64,000 bases of DNA from Isoetes taiwanensis. Lineage: Eukaryota > Streptophyta > Lycopodiopsida > Isoetales > Isoetaceae. The position numbers and the translations under genes were made by a program. Below the pieces are notes generated by a model. That model was not told the origin of the DNA and did not search any database. It saw nothing but the letters and a program-made list of their open reading frames with translations. The stretch is from NCBI GenBank assembly GCA_021234155.1, contig JAJEKV010000218.1, positions 686,001 to 750,000 of the forward strand, written 5' to 3'. The first letter of the stretch is position 1; every line of letters begins with the position of its first letter. This document shows, one piece after another, positions 22,001 to 32,639 of the stretch.

Positions 22001-22492
22001 TACCGAATTAAGAAAGCACGTGTTGCCCAGATTGGACAATCCAGCTCCCTGCAGATCAAAATGTGCAATTGCATTAAAGATCATTCACTCACCAATTCAT
22101 CCGCAGATAAAAGGCGTAGGAAGGTAAAAACTCACAATTTTTATCGGAGCTCCCCACTCAAGCATACTCATGAACTCTTCATCGTTTCCCCTTTGTGCCT
22201 GCTGATCCGATTTCCCATTTTCAGGCCGGGCCCTTTTTCCAAGTACACCACAGCTTCCATTACCATTCTCGTTACTTTTACTACCATACCCATTTTGCTT
22301 TACACCGTTCGGAACAATCTGGTCATTTAAATCATTAAGGGGCTTAAGCTGCATCTGCCCCTGTAAAACTGAAGAATCTGATGCTCGTCGAGCCGGATGG
22401 AACATGATCCGGCGGTGAACAAATTTCCCATTTCCAAGTATTAAATTACTGGTTCCATTGCTAGAGGAATGGGTGGTTATAGGACCAGCCAT
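19004..22492 (-). CDS. Ubiquitin-specific protease, UBP23/USP36-like (frame broken near C-terminus)
   Basis: This is a C19 cysteine protease that removes ubiquitin; the USP36/UBP23 group acts largely in the nucleus/nucleolus. Inferred exons (minus): 22136-22492 (start [12 protein letters not shown]); about 21930-22048 (Cys box [17 protein letters not shown]); 21482-about 21791 ([13 protein letters not shown]); 21088-21414 ([27 protein letters not shown]); 20889-21008 (His box [18 protein letters not shown] with the catalytic His, then DDS); 20217-20810; 19685-20114; 19410-19464; 19248-19338; 19004-19175 ([16 protein letters not shown]). All three catalytic positions and both CxxC pairs are present. 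The W-DEEYDRGK motif near the C-terminus is shared with USP36. Introns are 67-140 bp except the one after 19685, which is about 220 bp and would use a GC-AG site (AAG/GCAAGT). A 28-bp tandem duplication at 19685-19739 shifts the frame to an early stop at about 19704. As sequenced, the protein loses its last ~100 residues. Confidence 0.85.
19685..19739 (-). repeat. 28-bp tandem duplication in the UBP gene exon
   Basis: CTTCTTAGGTATCTTTTCC (from 19685) is repeated with one substitution from 19713; the period is 28 bp. Because 28 is not a multiple of three, the second copy shifts the exon from the frame encoding VEEKMPKK to a TGA stop. The alternative frame through copy 2 would lead correctly to the inferred GC donor and the remaining exons. 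Confidence 0.8.
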
Positions 22493-22737
22493 ATTTGAGT
22501 TCAGCTATGGCGACGGCGGCGGACATATACGGGCAGACTAACTAAAACCCTAATGGGTTTGGGTGACGGTTTTTTTTATGGTAAACAAAAAGGTAACAGG
22601 CCAAAGGTTATTCATGCAGTATATACACCAAATACGTAAAAATATACGTAATAGTCTATATTACATACTTTCATCGTGCAATGGTCTCTTCTATGTTTCT
22701 TGCAAGTTTTTGCTGCTTTCCTTTACTTGATTAAGAG

Positions 22738-22874
22738 CCGGTTCACATTCAATGAAGGCGCCATCACCGTCATGTAAAAGGGCTCACCCTTTTACATGGA
22801 CCATCACCTGCCATCGCCGATTAGCACAGGGCAAAAACAGGGCCCCTATCCGGCGATGGTTTCATGTGAACCCA
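22738..22874. mobile_element. Foldback MITE upstream of the UBP gene
   Basis: The left end CCGGTTCACATTCAATGAAG and right end GATGGTTTCATGTGAACCC are imperfect inverted repeats. In the middle is a perfect 12-bp stem, CATGTAAAAGGG / CCCTTTTACATG, with a 4-nt loop (22771-22798). A second short inverted block (CCATCACCG / CGGCGATGG) lies outside the stem. It is about 250-380 bp upstream of the UBP start, on the promoter side. There is no coding content. Confidence 0.6.
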
Positions 22875-23652
22875 ACCTAATTAATTGTCTGCCCCAAAAC
22901 ACTTCCTACGTTGGCTCTCGTGACGTCAACGGCGCATGTAAATTACCACTAAGCGGGTCCTTACCAATCTCTCAAGTAATTTCTACCTTTGGCTTTCAAG
23001 AGTCGAGTATAATTTTTTCGGAGGTTTCTTTCTTGGGATCGATTGTGGGCGTCGGCATATTTTGAATTATCTTCTTGCAGTCCTCGGCATTTGGGAGGTA
23101 TAAGGAGGAGAATGAATGCAATCGATAATGTTTTCTCTGTATGGTTTCATAGTTCTGCTGGCCCATCTTATTTGGTCGATGAGTTGCAGATGGGGTTTGT
23201 GTAAAGATTCACGCACCTTTGAAGGCGATTAAAAAAGAAGCTTCCTAGAAAGTCCACTTATAAATGCCTTGCCACTTCATTACCTTTTTAATAATGAGAG
23301 TGCCACCTCACCTCCCTTTAAAAAAAATTGCAATTTCATATAAAAACTTAAAGGCTAGAATTTATCCTCACCTTTTGATCTAATGGATGAGATTTGCTAC
23401 ACCAAATCCACTTTTTGCCACCTTCCTCACAAAAATCAAGGGCTAGGATTTTCCCTCCCTCCCTTGATCCAACGGTAATGGAGATGTGAGGCATGCCCCT
23501 ATGCATGTCCATGCTGCCCCCATAGATATTCGAAGGCCACAATTATGCCACCTCGTCCTTCCTAAAATAAACGACCCAGATTGATTTCATTATATAGATT
23601 ATCTATTTCATGGGACTCATCAAAGTAATTTTATAAATATTATGATATAAAG
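22875..23652. other. Intergenic sequence
   Basis: No supported gene. 23280-23560 contains repetitive blocks (CCACCTC/CCTCC-rich and AAAATCAAGGGCTAGG versus TTAAAGGCTAGAAT) that look like decayed repeat. The right end runs into the simple-repeat tail of the LINE at 23653. Confidence 0.35.
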
Positions 23653-24945
23653 GAAGGAAGGAAGGAAGGTATTTTTATCGTCCACGGAGACCAATCAGTC
23701 TATGGGACCCAATACAAAAGCGACAGCGGATTACTACCGGATTAAAAACCCCCGGCAAGGGTTTTCGAGGGAAAACCGTGGCGACATTCAACCTCGCCGA
23801 CAAACCTGTTCCAATATACAAAATGCAAAACACACAAATATATACATTCATTCATGCACCGAAGTAGTGCACGACCGGCGTGGGCACCGTGAGGGGCAAA
23901 GGTGAGCTCATGCAGATCCAAGTACCTCCCCGAATGTAATGACCCCGAGCATGTAATCGGCGGTGTGTTCATCGAAATGTAGGGGGCAAGTCCTACTGCT
24001 AAGGGATCAGGATCCGCCCGGACCGACCAATGCCGGGCAACTCGGAAAGTGTGAGACTCATCCTCAATGGCACCCATTTGACAAAGACCGACAGAGAGCT
24101 TGTCCCTGGCGGGGCTCCCCAATCCACCTGCCCGCCTCGATCGCGAAGATGGTGGGCACCCTCGCGAATGGAGGCAATGAGTCCGCTTTCAGTGGGCGAA
24201 ATTTTAGAACGCAGTAGAGTCATGCGCCCCGCTAACACCTGGTTGATGTGCTCCTTGTAATGGGTCGCTTTGACCCTCGCTTCTAGAGCCGCCGGGGTCC
24301 CGTGAGTTTGCCAAGGAAGCAAGCGCCCAAGTACTCCCCGCCAGTCGCCACGACGGCCCAGGTGTGCACCTCGCGACGCACTGCGGGTCTCGCTGCCTAT
24401 ATCCGGGCGAACCACCGGGATCTCTCTTACCTCTCCAACAGCCCCGGCCGCCGCTGGCCCATTGCCACAGCCACAGTATGCTGTGGGGAGCCGAAAGAGC
24501 ATCACCCATATTAACCACTTTTCAAAAATAGACGATGTGTACATCAATACGCCTGCCGTTTAAGAATCGATTTCTCGCAGCAGACCGGGATAGGGGATTG
24601 AAGGTTTCACCCCAAGTGCCCGCGCTAAAAAAATGCCTTCGCACTCGCCTTCCAAGTCATTCCAGTGTCGCCAAAGACACGACGGCCCCAAACCCGACCT
24701 GTCTGAAGGAAGGTGGCTCGACCCGGTCTTCAAACAGATGTGACTGATGGCCCCAATCATAGAGCTCTGCCTGGTGACTGTTGTTTTGCATGGCATAAAG
24801 CGCTTTCCAGCCTGCTGTCACCCGCAAGCGGATGGACGCCTCCCAACAGAGCGAGGAGGGGAACTCCACCCCTAGGTACTTGTAGGTAGGCGTGACCTGG
24901 GAATTGAATCTTCTTACTCGTAATAAGCAAAAATCAATATCCATT
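23653..24945 (-). mobile_element. 5'-truncated LINE, GC-rich, degenerate
   Basis: Minus-strand frames carry the C-terminal part of a non-LTR retrotransposon polyprotein. At the 5' side (24944 downwards) TPTYKYLGVEFPSSLCWE matches the post-palm YKYLGV block of LINE reverse transcriptases. Next come AGWKALYAMQNNSHQAEL and, in another frame, FLARALGVKPSIPYPGLL, a typical C-terminal LINE block. Later GAIEDESHTFR and a Cys/His patch resemble the C-terminal zinc region. Frameshifts separate these pieces, so it is dead. The 3' end is the conserved GGACGATAAAAATA followed by a (CTTCC)n-type tail at 23653-23672. Upstream of 24945 the sequence becomes AT-rich and unrelated, marking 5' truncation. Its base composition is clearly richer in GC than either flank. 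Confidence 0.7.
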
Positions 24946-26896
24946 ATCTATCACAAATTAGCAAATCAAACAAAAGCTTCTCTTATGGAACTCAACCATG
25001 GTCTTCAGTTGCACCACTAGCCCGAGCATCATCTTGTTCATTCACTTCACATGCACTCAATGGGGTTAGACCTCGTGACTAAATGGGAATCACAAAGATG
25101 CCTCTGGACATATGGCATATCTTGAAAATATTGGATAAAACATAAGCACAAACAAAGATGGAAGACTCTATTGAGTAAAGTGCTAGACAATGATAAGATA
25201 ATCCAATAATGAACAACCCATGAGCATCAGAAGCAAACATCATGATACACAGCTCCAGGACAATGGGAACACATCTCGGCCCACGTCTGGCATTAGAGGA
25301 CCACTTACCATGGAGTCACAGAGTTGATATAGCATCCTTGCCAAAAGAACTATGCCATGTGTTACATAGCATAAGAATATAAGACAGAAACACAAATGAA
25401 CATGAGTACGCTGGAGCAACTCAGGCTAGGAAGCCCGACCACAGAGGATCCAAGAATATATATCAAGACATTAGTGGGACAATGCAAAGAACATAGACAT
25501 GTGATGTTCATTACAACATTTACTATACATGTGCTTAAGCAATACCCTTGGCGTGGTTGCCCATACAACCTAACCATGTCGAGGTAGCTAACTTACTAAT
25601 GAAGACCTTGATGACGATCCAAATATGCCGAGGAAATCTCAAGCCTTGCTGTCATACTGATATAGACCCAACACCTATATACTCCAATAGCAATATCGAT
25701 ACTAAAAATCCTCATATGATTATACCACAATAATTTTTTCCATAAAAAATGCAACATTTATCAATTGCCAAACCCGCCCAATAACTTAAGCGTTTACTAG
25801 ATTAACAATCCATGCCATAACCATGTCATAAAGCCCTTATAAGCTTCTGATAGCCCTCATGGCCCTCATGGCTCAATCTGATGCCATACATGTCTTCTAG
25901 GTACTTAGGTTACATCTCAACATCCAATGCTTACCACAAATCAATGCCAAACTGTTCTCTACCCTTGTGCCATCTTTGAATACCAAAGCTACAACCAAAC
26001 CATGTGACCTAGATTTTTCTACATGACATTCTCTATTATCCGTACTTAGACTATCTATTCAACGAAATGTATTTCTTGCTAAGTCTTGATCCCAATCTTG
26101 TTGTCCCATCTTGATTCCTTTGATGCAGAGTCCACACAATATCCTCTTCATAAATTTATTAGCAAATATTACATTTTGCTTTGTTTGCCTTTATTGTTTT
26201 AAGAAACCTGCCAAGAAAATAATGTGAACAATGAACTAAGCAACAATGAAAGCAATACACATCAAACAAATCGTGGCAGATCAGACCTTTTTCAAAGGTT
26301 TTTCTTGCTTTAATCTCTATATATAGCTTATTTTGGCCTTCTTCTAATCAATCCTTTGCCATGTTATACCAAACGTAGGCCTTACCACTATCATAATCCT
26401 ATTAAGTTCCAACTCCAATTATAGAGCTCCAAAACAGTTGTGCTTATGACATAACTTCTTCGTGACATGTATAACCATGAATACCTTATCAGAACATACT
26501 TGAATCTAATCATGCCAGTCCACGTATCTTAAATTGAATCAAAGGAAAAGCCCCACCTGAAAATTGCATGGACCTCCGGACCACTTGCAATTTTTTGCAT
26601 CTCAAGAGATTGGCTTCTAAACAATCGAACTCAAAAGGACCTCTGGTTGCCCAGATATGATACTCTAAAGTTCGGCCTACCAAAATTGCTTGCTCCTTCT
26701 ACCCCCCTCCAAAATACTTTACAGAAACCTATGCCTTTTGCTTTCGTAATTTTGTAAAAAATTAGGAAGCATTTAGGTAAATACATTATAATACAATAGT
26801 ATTTTGTGACCAGGGGCATTTAGGAAAATAATTGAATCACAATGGCTATTTTGGTAAATTTTGCAAAATATAGGGGCATTTAGGTAATTTTTATAG
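24946..26896. other. AT-rich sequence without recognisable genes
   Basis: I see no supported coding region, RNA gene or repeat family. A GGGGCATTTAGG motif recurs at about 26814 and 26872. A 44-bp G-rich segment at 26898-26941 resembles the large G-rich array at 28.7-29.8 kb. Confidence 0.35.
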
Positions 26897-27171
26897 TGGT
26901 GACGGTGGAGGTGGAGGAGATGGAGGTGGGGGAGGTGGTGGACATCTAAATTTAATACATATCCTGCATGTATTATTGGCACTTGCAGCTGCAATCATGC
27001 ATCATTGCAGCCAGAAAGCATGTCCTATCGGCCGCATATATCGAATGATGCAGCCGCAAAGGTCAATTCGGTCGCATCATTGATGGCCTAAAAATGCCAT
27101 TTCTAATGAAATATTTTTCAATGGTTTAATTGATTCCATGTGTTATTTTTTATGGTTCAAATTTTGTACCC

Positions 27172-27300
27172 CCAGGATCCACCATGCCACCTAGTTGGCT
27201 TCAACGTGCCACATGGTCTCTAACATGCCACGCGGGATCCGACATGCCAAGGTGGCTCAAGCATGCCGCGTGGGCTCCAATACGCCACCTAGACCCTAGT
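27172..27300. repeat. Short minisatellite (~25-bp unit, five copies)
   Basis: Five consecutive degenerate units each contain a RYGCCAC/RTGCCAAG core and a GGCTYC or GGATCC segment, for example CCACCATGCCACCTAGTTGG and AACATGCCACGCGGGATCC. The units are diverged, and a short plus-strand frame across them is not convincing as a gene. 27301-28679 shows nothing I can assign. Confidence 0.55.
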
Positions 27301-28679
27301 CTTAAATGTCCACACAAATATTCTGATGGCAGCACAACTAGTCGAGATCTTCAGAAAGGAAAAAAAGAGCATTAGACCCTGATATCGATGCCTTTCTTAA
27401 GGTTGACAATTATCCTTGTTATCTACTCTCACTCTCTCAGTAAGAGCTATTATTGATTTGTAGGCATCAACTGTGGAAGGCCAGAAAACCAATATTATGA
27501 CAGATTACATCCTTAAAATCAAGATGAGAAACTCTTCCCAAATAATACGATTGCAAGTTGAACATCACGAGGCCGCAATATATTGGGGACGCATCGAGTG
27601 GAGACCGAATGTATAAAGATTTATACGCATACACACCCTTTGAGCATCGCAGATGCATCAGGATTTTTTTTTCTGGTTAAGGTTTAAAACTACCAAAAAT
27701 ATGTTATATGCTCCCAAAATACTTGTTTTTCGGGAAAAATACGTACAAAAGCTTTGACAAGTACGTATGTAACCTATCTCTAGAACCAAGAAGCAAGAGG
27801 CGGTTGGGAGAAGCAGACATTGATTGACAACCTAGGAAGAGGAGGAAATTCTTGCAAACCAAAAATCGAAGTGGAAGGTACATCGTCAAGAACTAAAAGA
27901 TTAAGCCGCGAGTTTGCTAGCACCAAACTGCAATATGCTCTTACTTTTTTCAGATGCCATTCCTTGCAAAATAAGGTCCCATAATTTTCTTACATATTGT
28001 TGGCATATTTCTACAGTTCTAATTTTTTACTAGATCTAGTGTAAATCTGCATTATAAATCTGAATATATGGAGTAGGCACTATGAGGATGCGCTAATAAT
28101 ACACCAAATGATTTTGTACCTACAATAATTGAAATATCACAACGCAATGCAATCCAACTTATATAAGCACTCAGATTTGAACTTCCCACATTTTAGTTCT
28201 TTCTCATAGCGCATAACGTACACATATAATTTATAACTCATTCAAAAAAAATAGAGGCAAATCAAGCACAAGACCCCATGAAAACTACATAAGTTCTTAG
28301 TGAACCATCACATGATCACATCCAATACCACATCATGGCATCGCACTTTTGTCTTATATAAATTATGATAATCGTATTAATATTTGCTTTATATTTTAAA
28401 ATTCAAAAAAATATAAATATGTTATTACTCAAACTCTAGAGTAAATAACAATATTTATACAACCTCTAGTTACATTGTCCACATCTAATTCGAAGTTCTT
28501 GAACAACAAATTGCACGATCCCATTGATATCGCGTTTGCAGTTGCAAGTCTTTCCAAAGTTTGGATTTCTGGCATTGCTTCGGCTACACCATAATTGTGT
28601 ATTTTGTTGGCTTATCGCAATAAGAGCGATTGCATCCGTGAAGACAAGAAGATGAAGGGGAGGTGGGGTTCCCCTTCCG

Positions 28680-29830
28680 AGGGGGGGGTGGAGGTGGAGA
28701 GGGAGGCTGAAGTGAGGGTGGGGATGGGGGGGTGGGGATGGCGGTGGAGGTGGAGGAGATGGGGGAGGTGGTGAAGGTGGAGGAGGAGAAGGGGGTGGAG
28801 GGGATGGGGGTGGAGGTGGAGGGAGATGGGGGGAGGTGGTGAGGGTGGAGGAGGAGAAGGGGGTGGAGGGGATGGAGGTGGGGGGTGGAGAGGGAGGAGG
28901 TGGTGGTGATGGAGGAGGTGGAGATGGCTAAGATGGTGGCGAAGATGGGAGGTGGGGATGGATGGAGGAGGTGGTGGGGATGGAGATGGCGGTGGAGGAG
29001 ATGGAGGTGGCGGGGAGGGTGGGGGGTGGTGGAGATGGTGGTGGAGGTGATGGAGGAGGTGGAGAGGGTGGTGGGGGGGGGGAAGGTGGAGGGGGTGGGG
29101 ATGGTGGCGGTGGTGGCGGGAGAGGGTGGTGGTGGTGACGGGTGGAGGTGGAGGAGATGGAGGTGGGGAGGTGGGTGGAGATGGAGGAGGTGGTGAGGGT
29201 GGGGGGTGGAGATGGAGGCGGTGTGGTGGAGGGAGGAGAGGGTGGTGGTGGGGAGGGTGGAGGTGGAGGGAGATGGAGGTGGGGGAGGTGGTGGAGATGG
29301 AGGAGGTGGAGATGGTGGTGGAGGGAGAAGGTGGGTGGAGAGGAGGGTGGTGGTGGTGAGGGTGGAGGTGGGAGGAGATGGAGATGGAGGTGGTGAGGTG
29401 GGGGGTGGAGATGGATGTGGGGGTGGTGAGGGGGGGGGGTGGAGATGGAGGTGGAGGTGGGTGAGGGTGGGGGGTGGAGATGGTGGTGGAGGGAGAGGGT
29501 GGTGGTGGGGAGGGTGGAGGTGGAGGAGATGGAGGAGGTGGTGAGGGTGGGGGGGTGGAGATGGAGGCGGTGGGGGATGGTGGCGGTGGTGGAGGAGAGG
29601 GTGGTGGTGGGGAGGGTGGAGGTGGAGGAGATGGGGGGTGGGGAGGTGATGGAGGTGGGGATGGTGGAGGTGGTGGAGGAGGGGGGTGGTGGTGAAGGTG
29701 GGAGCTGGAGGAGATGGAGGTGGGGAAGTGATGGGGGGGGGTGGAGATGGTGGAGGCGTGATGGTGGTGGTGGAGGGATGGAGGTGGAGGGATGGGGGTG
29801 GTGGCGGCGATGGTGGGGAGAGCGGTGTGA
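28680..29830. repeat. 1.15-kb G-rich imperfect minisatellite (GGTGGAGATGGAGG-type)
   Basis: The plus strand is almost entirely G with A and T in GGTGGAGG, GGAGATGG and GGTGGTG combinations, with scattered GGGG runs. The minus strand is C-rich. Because the unit is close to a multiple of three and lacks T-A-starting codons, several frames stay open on both strands, encoding Gly/Glu/Trp-rich or Pro/His/Ser/Thr-rich polymers. Runs of four G-tracts occur throughout, so G-quadruplex formation is likely. A short relative lies at 26898-26941. Confidence 0.9.
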
Positions 29831-29944
29831 ACACCAAGGAAGGTTAGGGAATGTAGAGCATGATAGGAAGTGGCCCCACACAGAAGAATAAGTAGGATGA
29901 ATGAGGAACAAGAAAAAAACTGGGATAAGGAAAGACCTCTCCAT
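28928..29944 (-). CDS. Candidate secreted Pro/His/Ser-rich (extensin-like) protein
   Basis: The minus-strand frame starts at 29944 in a strong plant start context (CAACAATGGAG). It opens with a good signal peptide: MERSF, then a hydrophobic core LIPVFFLFLIHP and a polar, small-residue exit before GHFLSC. Two cysteines follow. The remaining ~290 residues are encoded by the G-rich array as Pro/His/Ser/Thr repeats with SPPPP and PPSPPPP blocks typical of extensin-like wall proteins. About 35-40 bp upstream is a TATA box (CTATATAAAT, near 29980). The unique N-terminus lies outside the array, which argues against chance. Against it, repeat type switches along the frame (HLHL, STST, PSPPP) suggest old frameshifts, and another minus-strand frame is equally long. 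It may be a real but rearranged gene. Confidence 0.4.
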   Translation of the reverse strand: MERSFLIPVFFLFLIHPTYSSVWGHFLSCSTFPNLPWCSHRSPHHRRHHPHPSTSIPPPPPSRLHHLHPPPSLPHLHLLQLPPSPPPPSSTTSTIPTSITSPPPISSTSTLPTTTLSSTTATIPHRLHLHPPTLTTSSISSTSTLPTTTLSLHHHLHPPPSPTSTSISTPPPHHPHIHLHPPPHHLHLHLLPPPPSPPPPSSPPTFSLHHHLHLLHLHHLPHLHLPPPPPSPPPPSPPSTTPPPSPPPTLTTSSISTHLPTSISSTSTRHHHHPLPPPPPPSPPPPPSPPPPPSPPPPSPPPPSPPPPTLPATSISSTAISIPTTSSIHPHLPSSPPS

Positions 29945-29959
29945 TGTTGAGGATTATAG

Positions 29960-29995
29960 TGAATGCAGAGGGTCCTTCATTTATATAGAGGAGAA
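29960..29995 (-). promoter_or_regulatory. TATA box of the Pro/His-rich candidate gene
   Basis: On the minus strand CTCTATATAAATGAAGG lies about 35 bp before the ATG at 29944. Transcription would start only a few bases ahead of the ATG, giving a very short leader. A second, better-spaced start in the same frame was not seen. Confidence 0.35.
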
Positions 29996-30593
29996 ACCAA
30001 CCAAGGTGTCAAACTTGGGTCCTAAAGTCTCAAGTTGTCGCTTTTTTAGGTCTCTCGTTGGAGCACCTTCACAAACCACCTTAATTCAACTTTTTTACGT
30101 TTGAAACCAGCCAAAAAGCCAAGCTTTCCACAACCTTTTAGTTGGACATGTGCTATCTCTTGACATTTATATACGAATTTATCCGTTTTCAAAATTCAGG
30201 AATAGAGGACCCAATTTGGTAGCTAAAGTGTACAATTCATTGCTTAATTCCATTGGACCCATTTAAGCAAGACTTTTATTCCTATTACAACAAGCCCGGT
30301 GACTTAGTAGGTTTTTTTTTTTTGCTTGGAACATGCAAAATGGGAGAGCTAGTGCAAGAAGAGAAAAGTATCTAATTTATTGGAAGAAGGTGGCAGTTAA
30401 TACCTGGGTAATTAATGTTTGATAAACTGTCATAGCGCTTGCTGGTGACAGTTGAGAAGAAAAGAATGTTGTTGTAAGGATTTTTATGGGCTTGTAAGTT
30501 TACATGTGGCGCACACGTATGTTCTGTGTGTTTACTTTTTGTTAACTGGACTGTGGTTTGTGTTGGTTATGATACGTGGCTTTCCAGAGCGCA

Positions 30594-31015
30594 ATGGTAG
30601 TTCGAGAGATTGAAATCCCTTATAGAAAGGTGGCTGAGATCATGATCTAGAGATTTGTGCACCAAAAACACTGGAAATCAGAGGTTTTGTTAGACTTGTT
30701 GATGCAAGTTTGTGCAGAAGAAATGCATGATGGTGAAGCCATAAAAATCAGAGCTAAGATGAATATAGAGATTTCCAGTCTGATGGTGGTTCTTTTGGAT
30801 CTCCTGAAATTTTATCAGCCAGGGAAAGCTTAAAATGGTGACCCATTTCTATGCCCAAGAAAGACGACTTGTGGCAAAAATTTATGCCGATTGTATTGGA
30901 CTATGGTGTGGAATGGGGCTATATTAGAGATAATGAATTTAAGTTTATTTGGTCGGAAAGCACACTGGATTGTTCTATTGAAGAGTTTGACAGATTCATC
31001 AACAAATTTGACTGA
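30594..31015 (+). pseudogene. Broken gene of unknown function
   Basis: From an ATG at 30594 one frame reads MVVREIEIPYRKVAEIMI, then a TAG (30648-30650), then FVHQKHWKSEVLLDLLMQ and IRAKMNIEISSLMVVLLDLL, ending at TAA 30831. A shifted frame continues immediately with MPKKDDLWQKFMPIV, LDYGVEWGYIRDNEF and EEFDRFINKFD, ending at TGA 31013-31015. All these pieces are strongly protein-like and in order, so they look like one reading frame with a stop and a frameshift. I do not recognise the family. It could be a decayed host gene or a transposon-encoded accessory protein. Confidence 0.4.
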
Positions 31016-31788
31016 AAAGAAACAAATTTAATGCTCCCTGAGTATTGGCTAAATTAATGTACCCCTCAACCATCACAGTCCATGTAAAAACATCAGGTGT
31101 ATTTGGTCTTATTCAAATAGTTGAAATGGATCTGATCTTTCAAATGGGCACTCTTTGTATATTCACTAGTTAATGCTGCCATGGAGCTGTAGCCAAGTAA
31201 ATCGGTATTGGTATTCACCTAGAGGAATTTAATGTTATCTCTGCGTGGTTTTTATAAAGGGTATTTTGTTCAGAGAAACTTTGATTGATAGCAGGCATCA
31301 ATTCTAACTGAATCGATGCATGGTTTTAGCTCTGGTTTATCGCACTGTTGGTCAACATTTTCTGGGCTTTCTGAACCCAAGTAAATTCGTACCCAAGTGC
31401 TATTTGTGTATTTTGCACAGGATTCGTGGAAGTTTATTGAATTAGAAATGTAAACAAACTGGTGCAAGTGAGGAAAAAGGAAGAGCATAAAGACACCAAA
31501 GATCTCCATTTATATACATGTCGCATACTTTTACACATACTTTGCATTCTATTAGATATGGAGTTTGGATGGTTTTGACAGAAACCACAGAGATGGTTGT
31601 GTACTTGACTTTGTAGATTTCTGTACATGAAATACTAATAAATATAAGTGAAATATCGAACAAACAACTAAGATTGACGAATAAGCTCCAAGATGGTGCT
31701 ATATTTTGTCTGCAGCTTTTGCGTTCTCGATTGTGCTATCAACGTCCAAAATTTGTAAAAGGCGTTGAAGCTTGCATAGGTCGGTGGA
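31016..31788. other. Unassigned sequence
   Basis: No supported gene. A short hydrophobic minus-strand frame at about 31434-31663 has no motif and no clear start. Confidence 0.3.
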
Positions 31789-32046
31789 TCATTTGCTTAA
31801 ATAGTACCAAACATCCAAGAGTCCCTTGGTAATTTCTGAGGCCTGGTTTCTTAGTTCCCTTATTGGAGTCATTGGGGAAACCGGTGGAGTCATCAGGACG
31901 TGGATGGCTTCGTCTTCAACAGCCCTGCCTGAGTCTTTTGGACCCTTAAGCATGTCAGGTGCGATGGGATCCCGTGGGGGACCCATATCTGTCTCTGCCA
32001 ACACTCGTTGGTGAAGTCCACAGCAAGGGCCTGTGTCGATCAGCAT
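31789..32046 (-). CDS. Hypothetical small protein, possible spliced gene
   Basis: The minus-strand frame MLIDTGPCCGLHQRVL ... ITKGLLDVWYYLSK is 85 residues long. It remains open upstream to a strong acceptor (CTAAACTACAG) near 32070. Further upstream is a GTAACA donor after AAGTGCAG and a TATA-like TATTTATATATAAGC at about 32195-32210. This arrangement is promoter-like, but the only in-phase Met is MLIDTG in the second exon, and no family is recognised. It may be a lineage-specific small gene or chance. Confidence 0.25.
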   Translation of the reverse strand: MLIDTGPCCGLHQRVLAETDMGPPRDPIAPDMLKGPKDSGRAVEDEAIHVLMTPPVSPMTPIRELRNQASEITKGLLDVWYYLSK

Positions 32047-32639
32047 GTGGGTGGTGCCTGAGGGGAGCCTGTAGTTTAGATTAAAAGGAAAAAAATAATT
32101 TGTACGGTGGGAATGTTACCTGCACTTGACGACATCCTGTTGATTCTGGCTGTGCTTCGCTTGGATCTAATTCACAAAGAGGTGGCCCTTATATCATGCT
32201 TATATATAAATAAGGTGCCATTAGTTTCCTGTTTGTTATTGGTTGGTTCACTGGGGTATTTTTGGGAATAGAATGCACGTGTGAGTTGTGAAGTGTCGGT
32301 TGCTACTGATGTGGAAACATCTGTAGATGTGTAGGACATGTGTCCCTTGTAAACTATTTGTTTGCTGAAGAGTAAGCTAGTTAATTGTGTTGTAGTTATA
32401 CTGATAGTTAAACTTATTGCAGGAGTGTAAGGTAGGGAGGCCCCTACACAAAAGCTAGATAAGATCACCAACGTGAAATTTAGGAGCATCCTGATGATGT
32501 TCTACATAATGTCGATAGCGTTTTAAGCTCGAAGAAGCTGGTGCTGAAGATCTGATTGAAGAGCCTGAAGTTTCTTAAGCTAAAGCTCAGCATTACGATT
32601 GATAGAGTAATATCCAGTGATATTAAGAGACCAACGAGT

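Noticed and set aside
28885-29891. Plus-strand Gly/Glu/Trp-rich frames in the G-rich array
   Set aside because: Several frames are open merely because the repeat lacks stop codons; no start context, signal or unique sequence supports them.
32172-32489. 105-codon frame with a signal-peptide-like start (MLLNFTLVILSSFCVG)
   Set aside because: It runs over a TATA-like TATTTATATATAAGC and has no motif; its C-terminal half looks like promoter sequence for the neighbouring frame. Kept only as a weak possibility.
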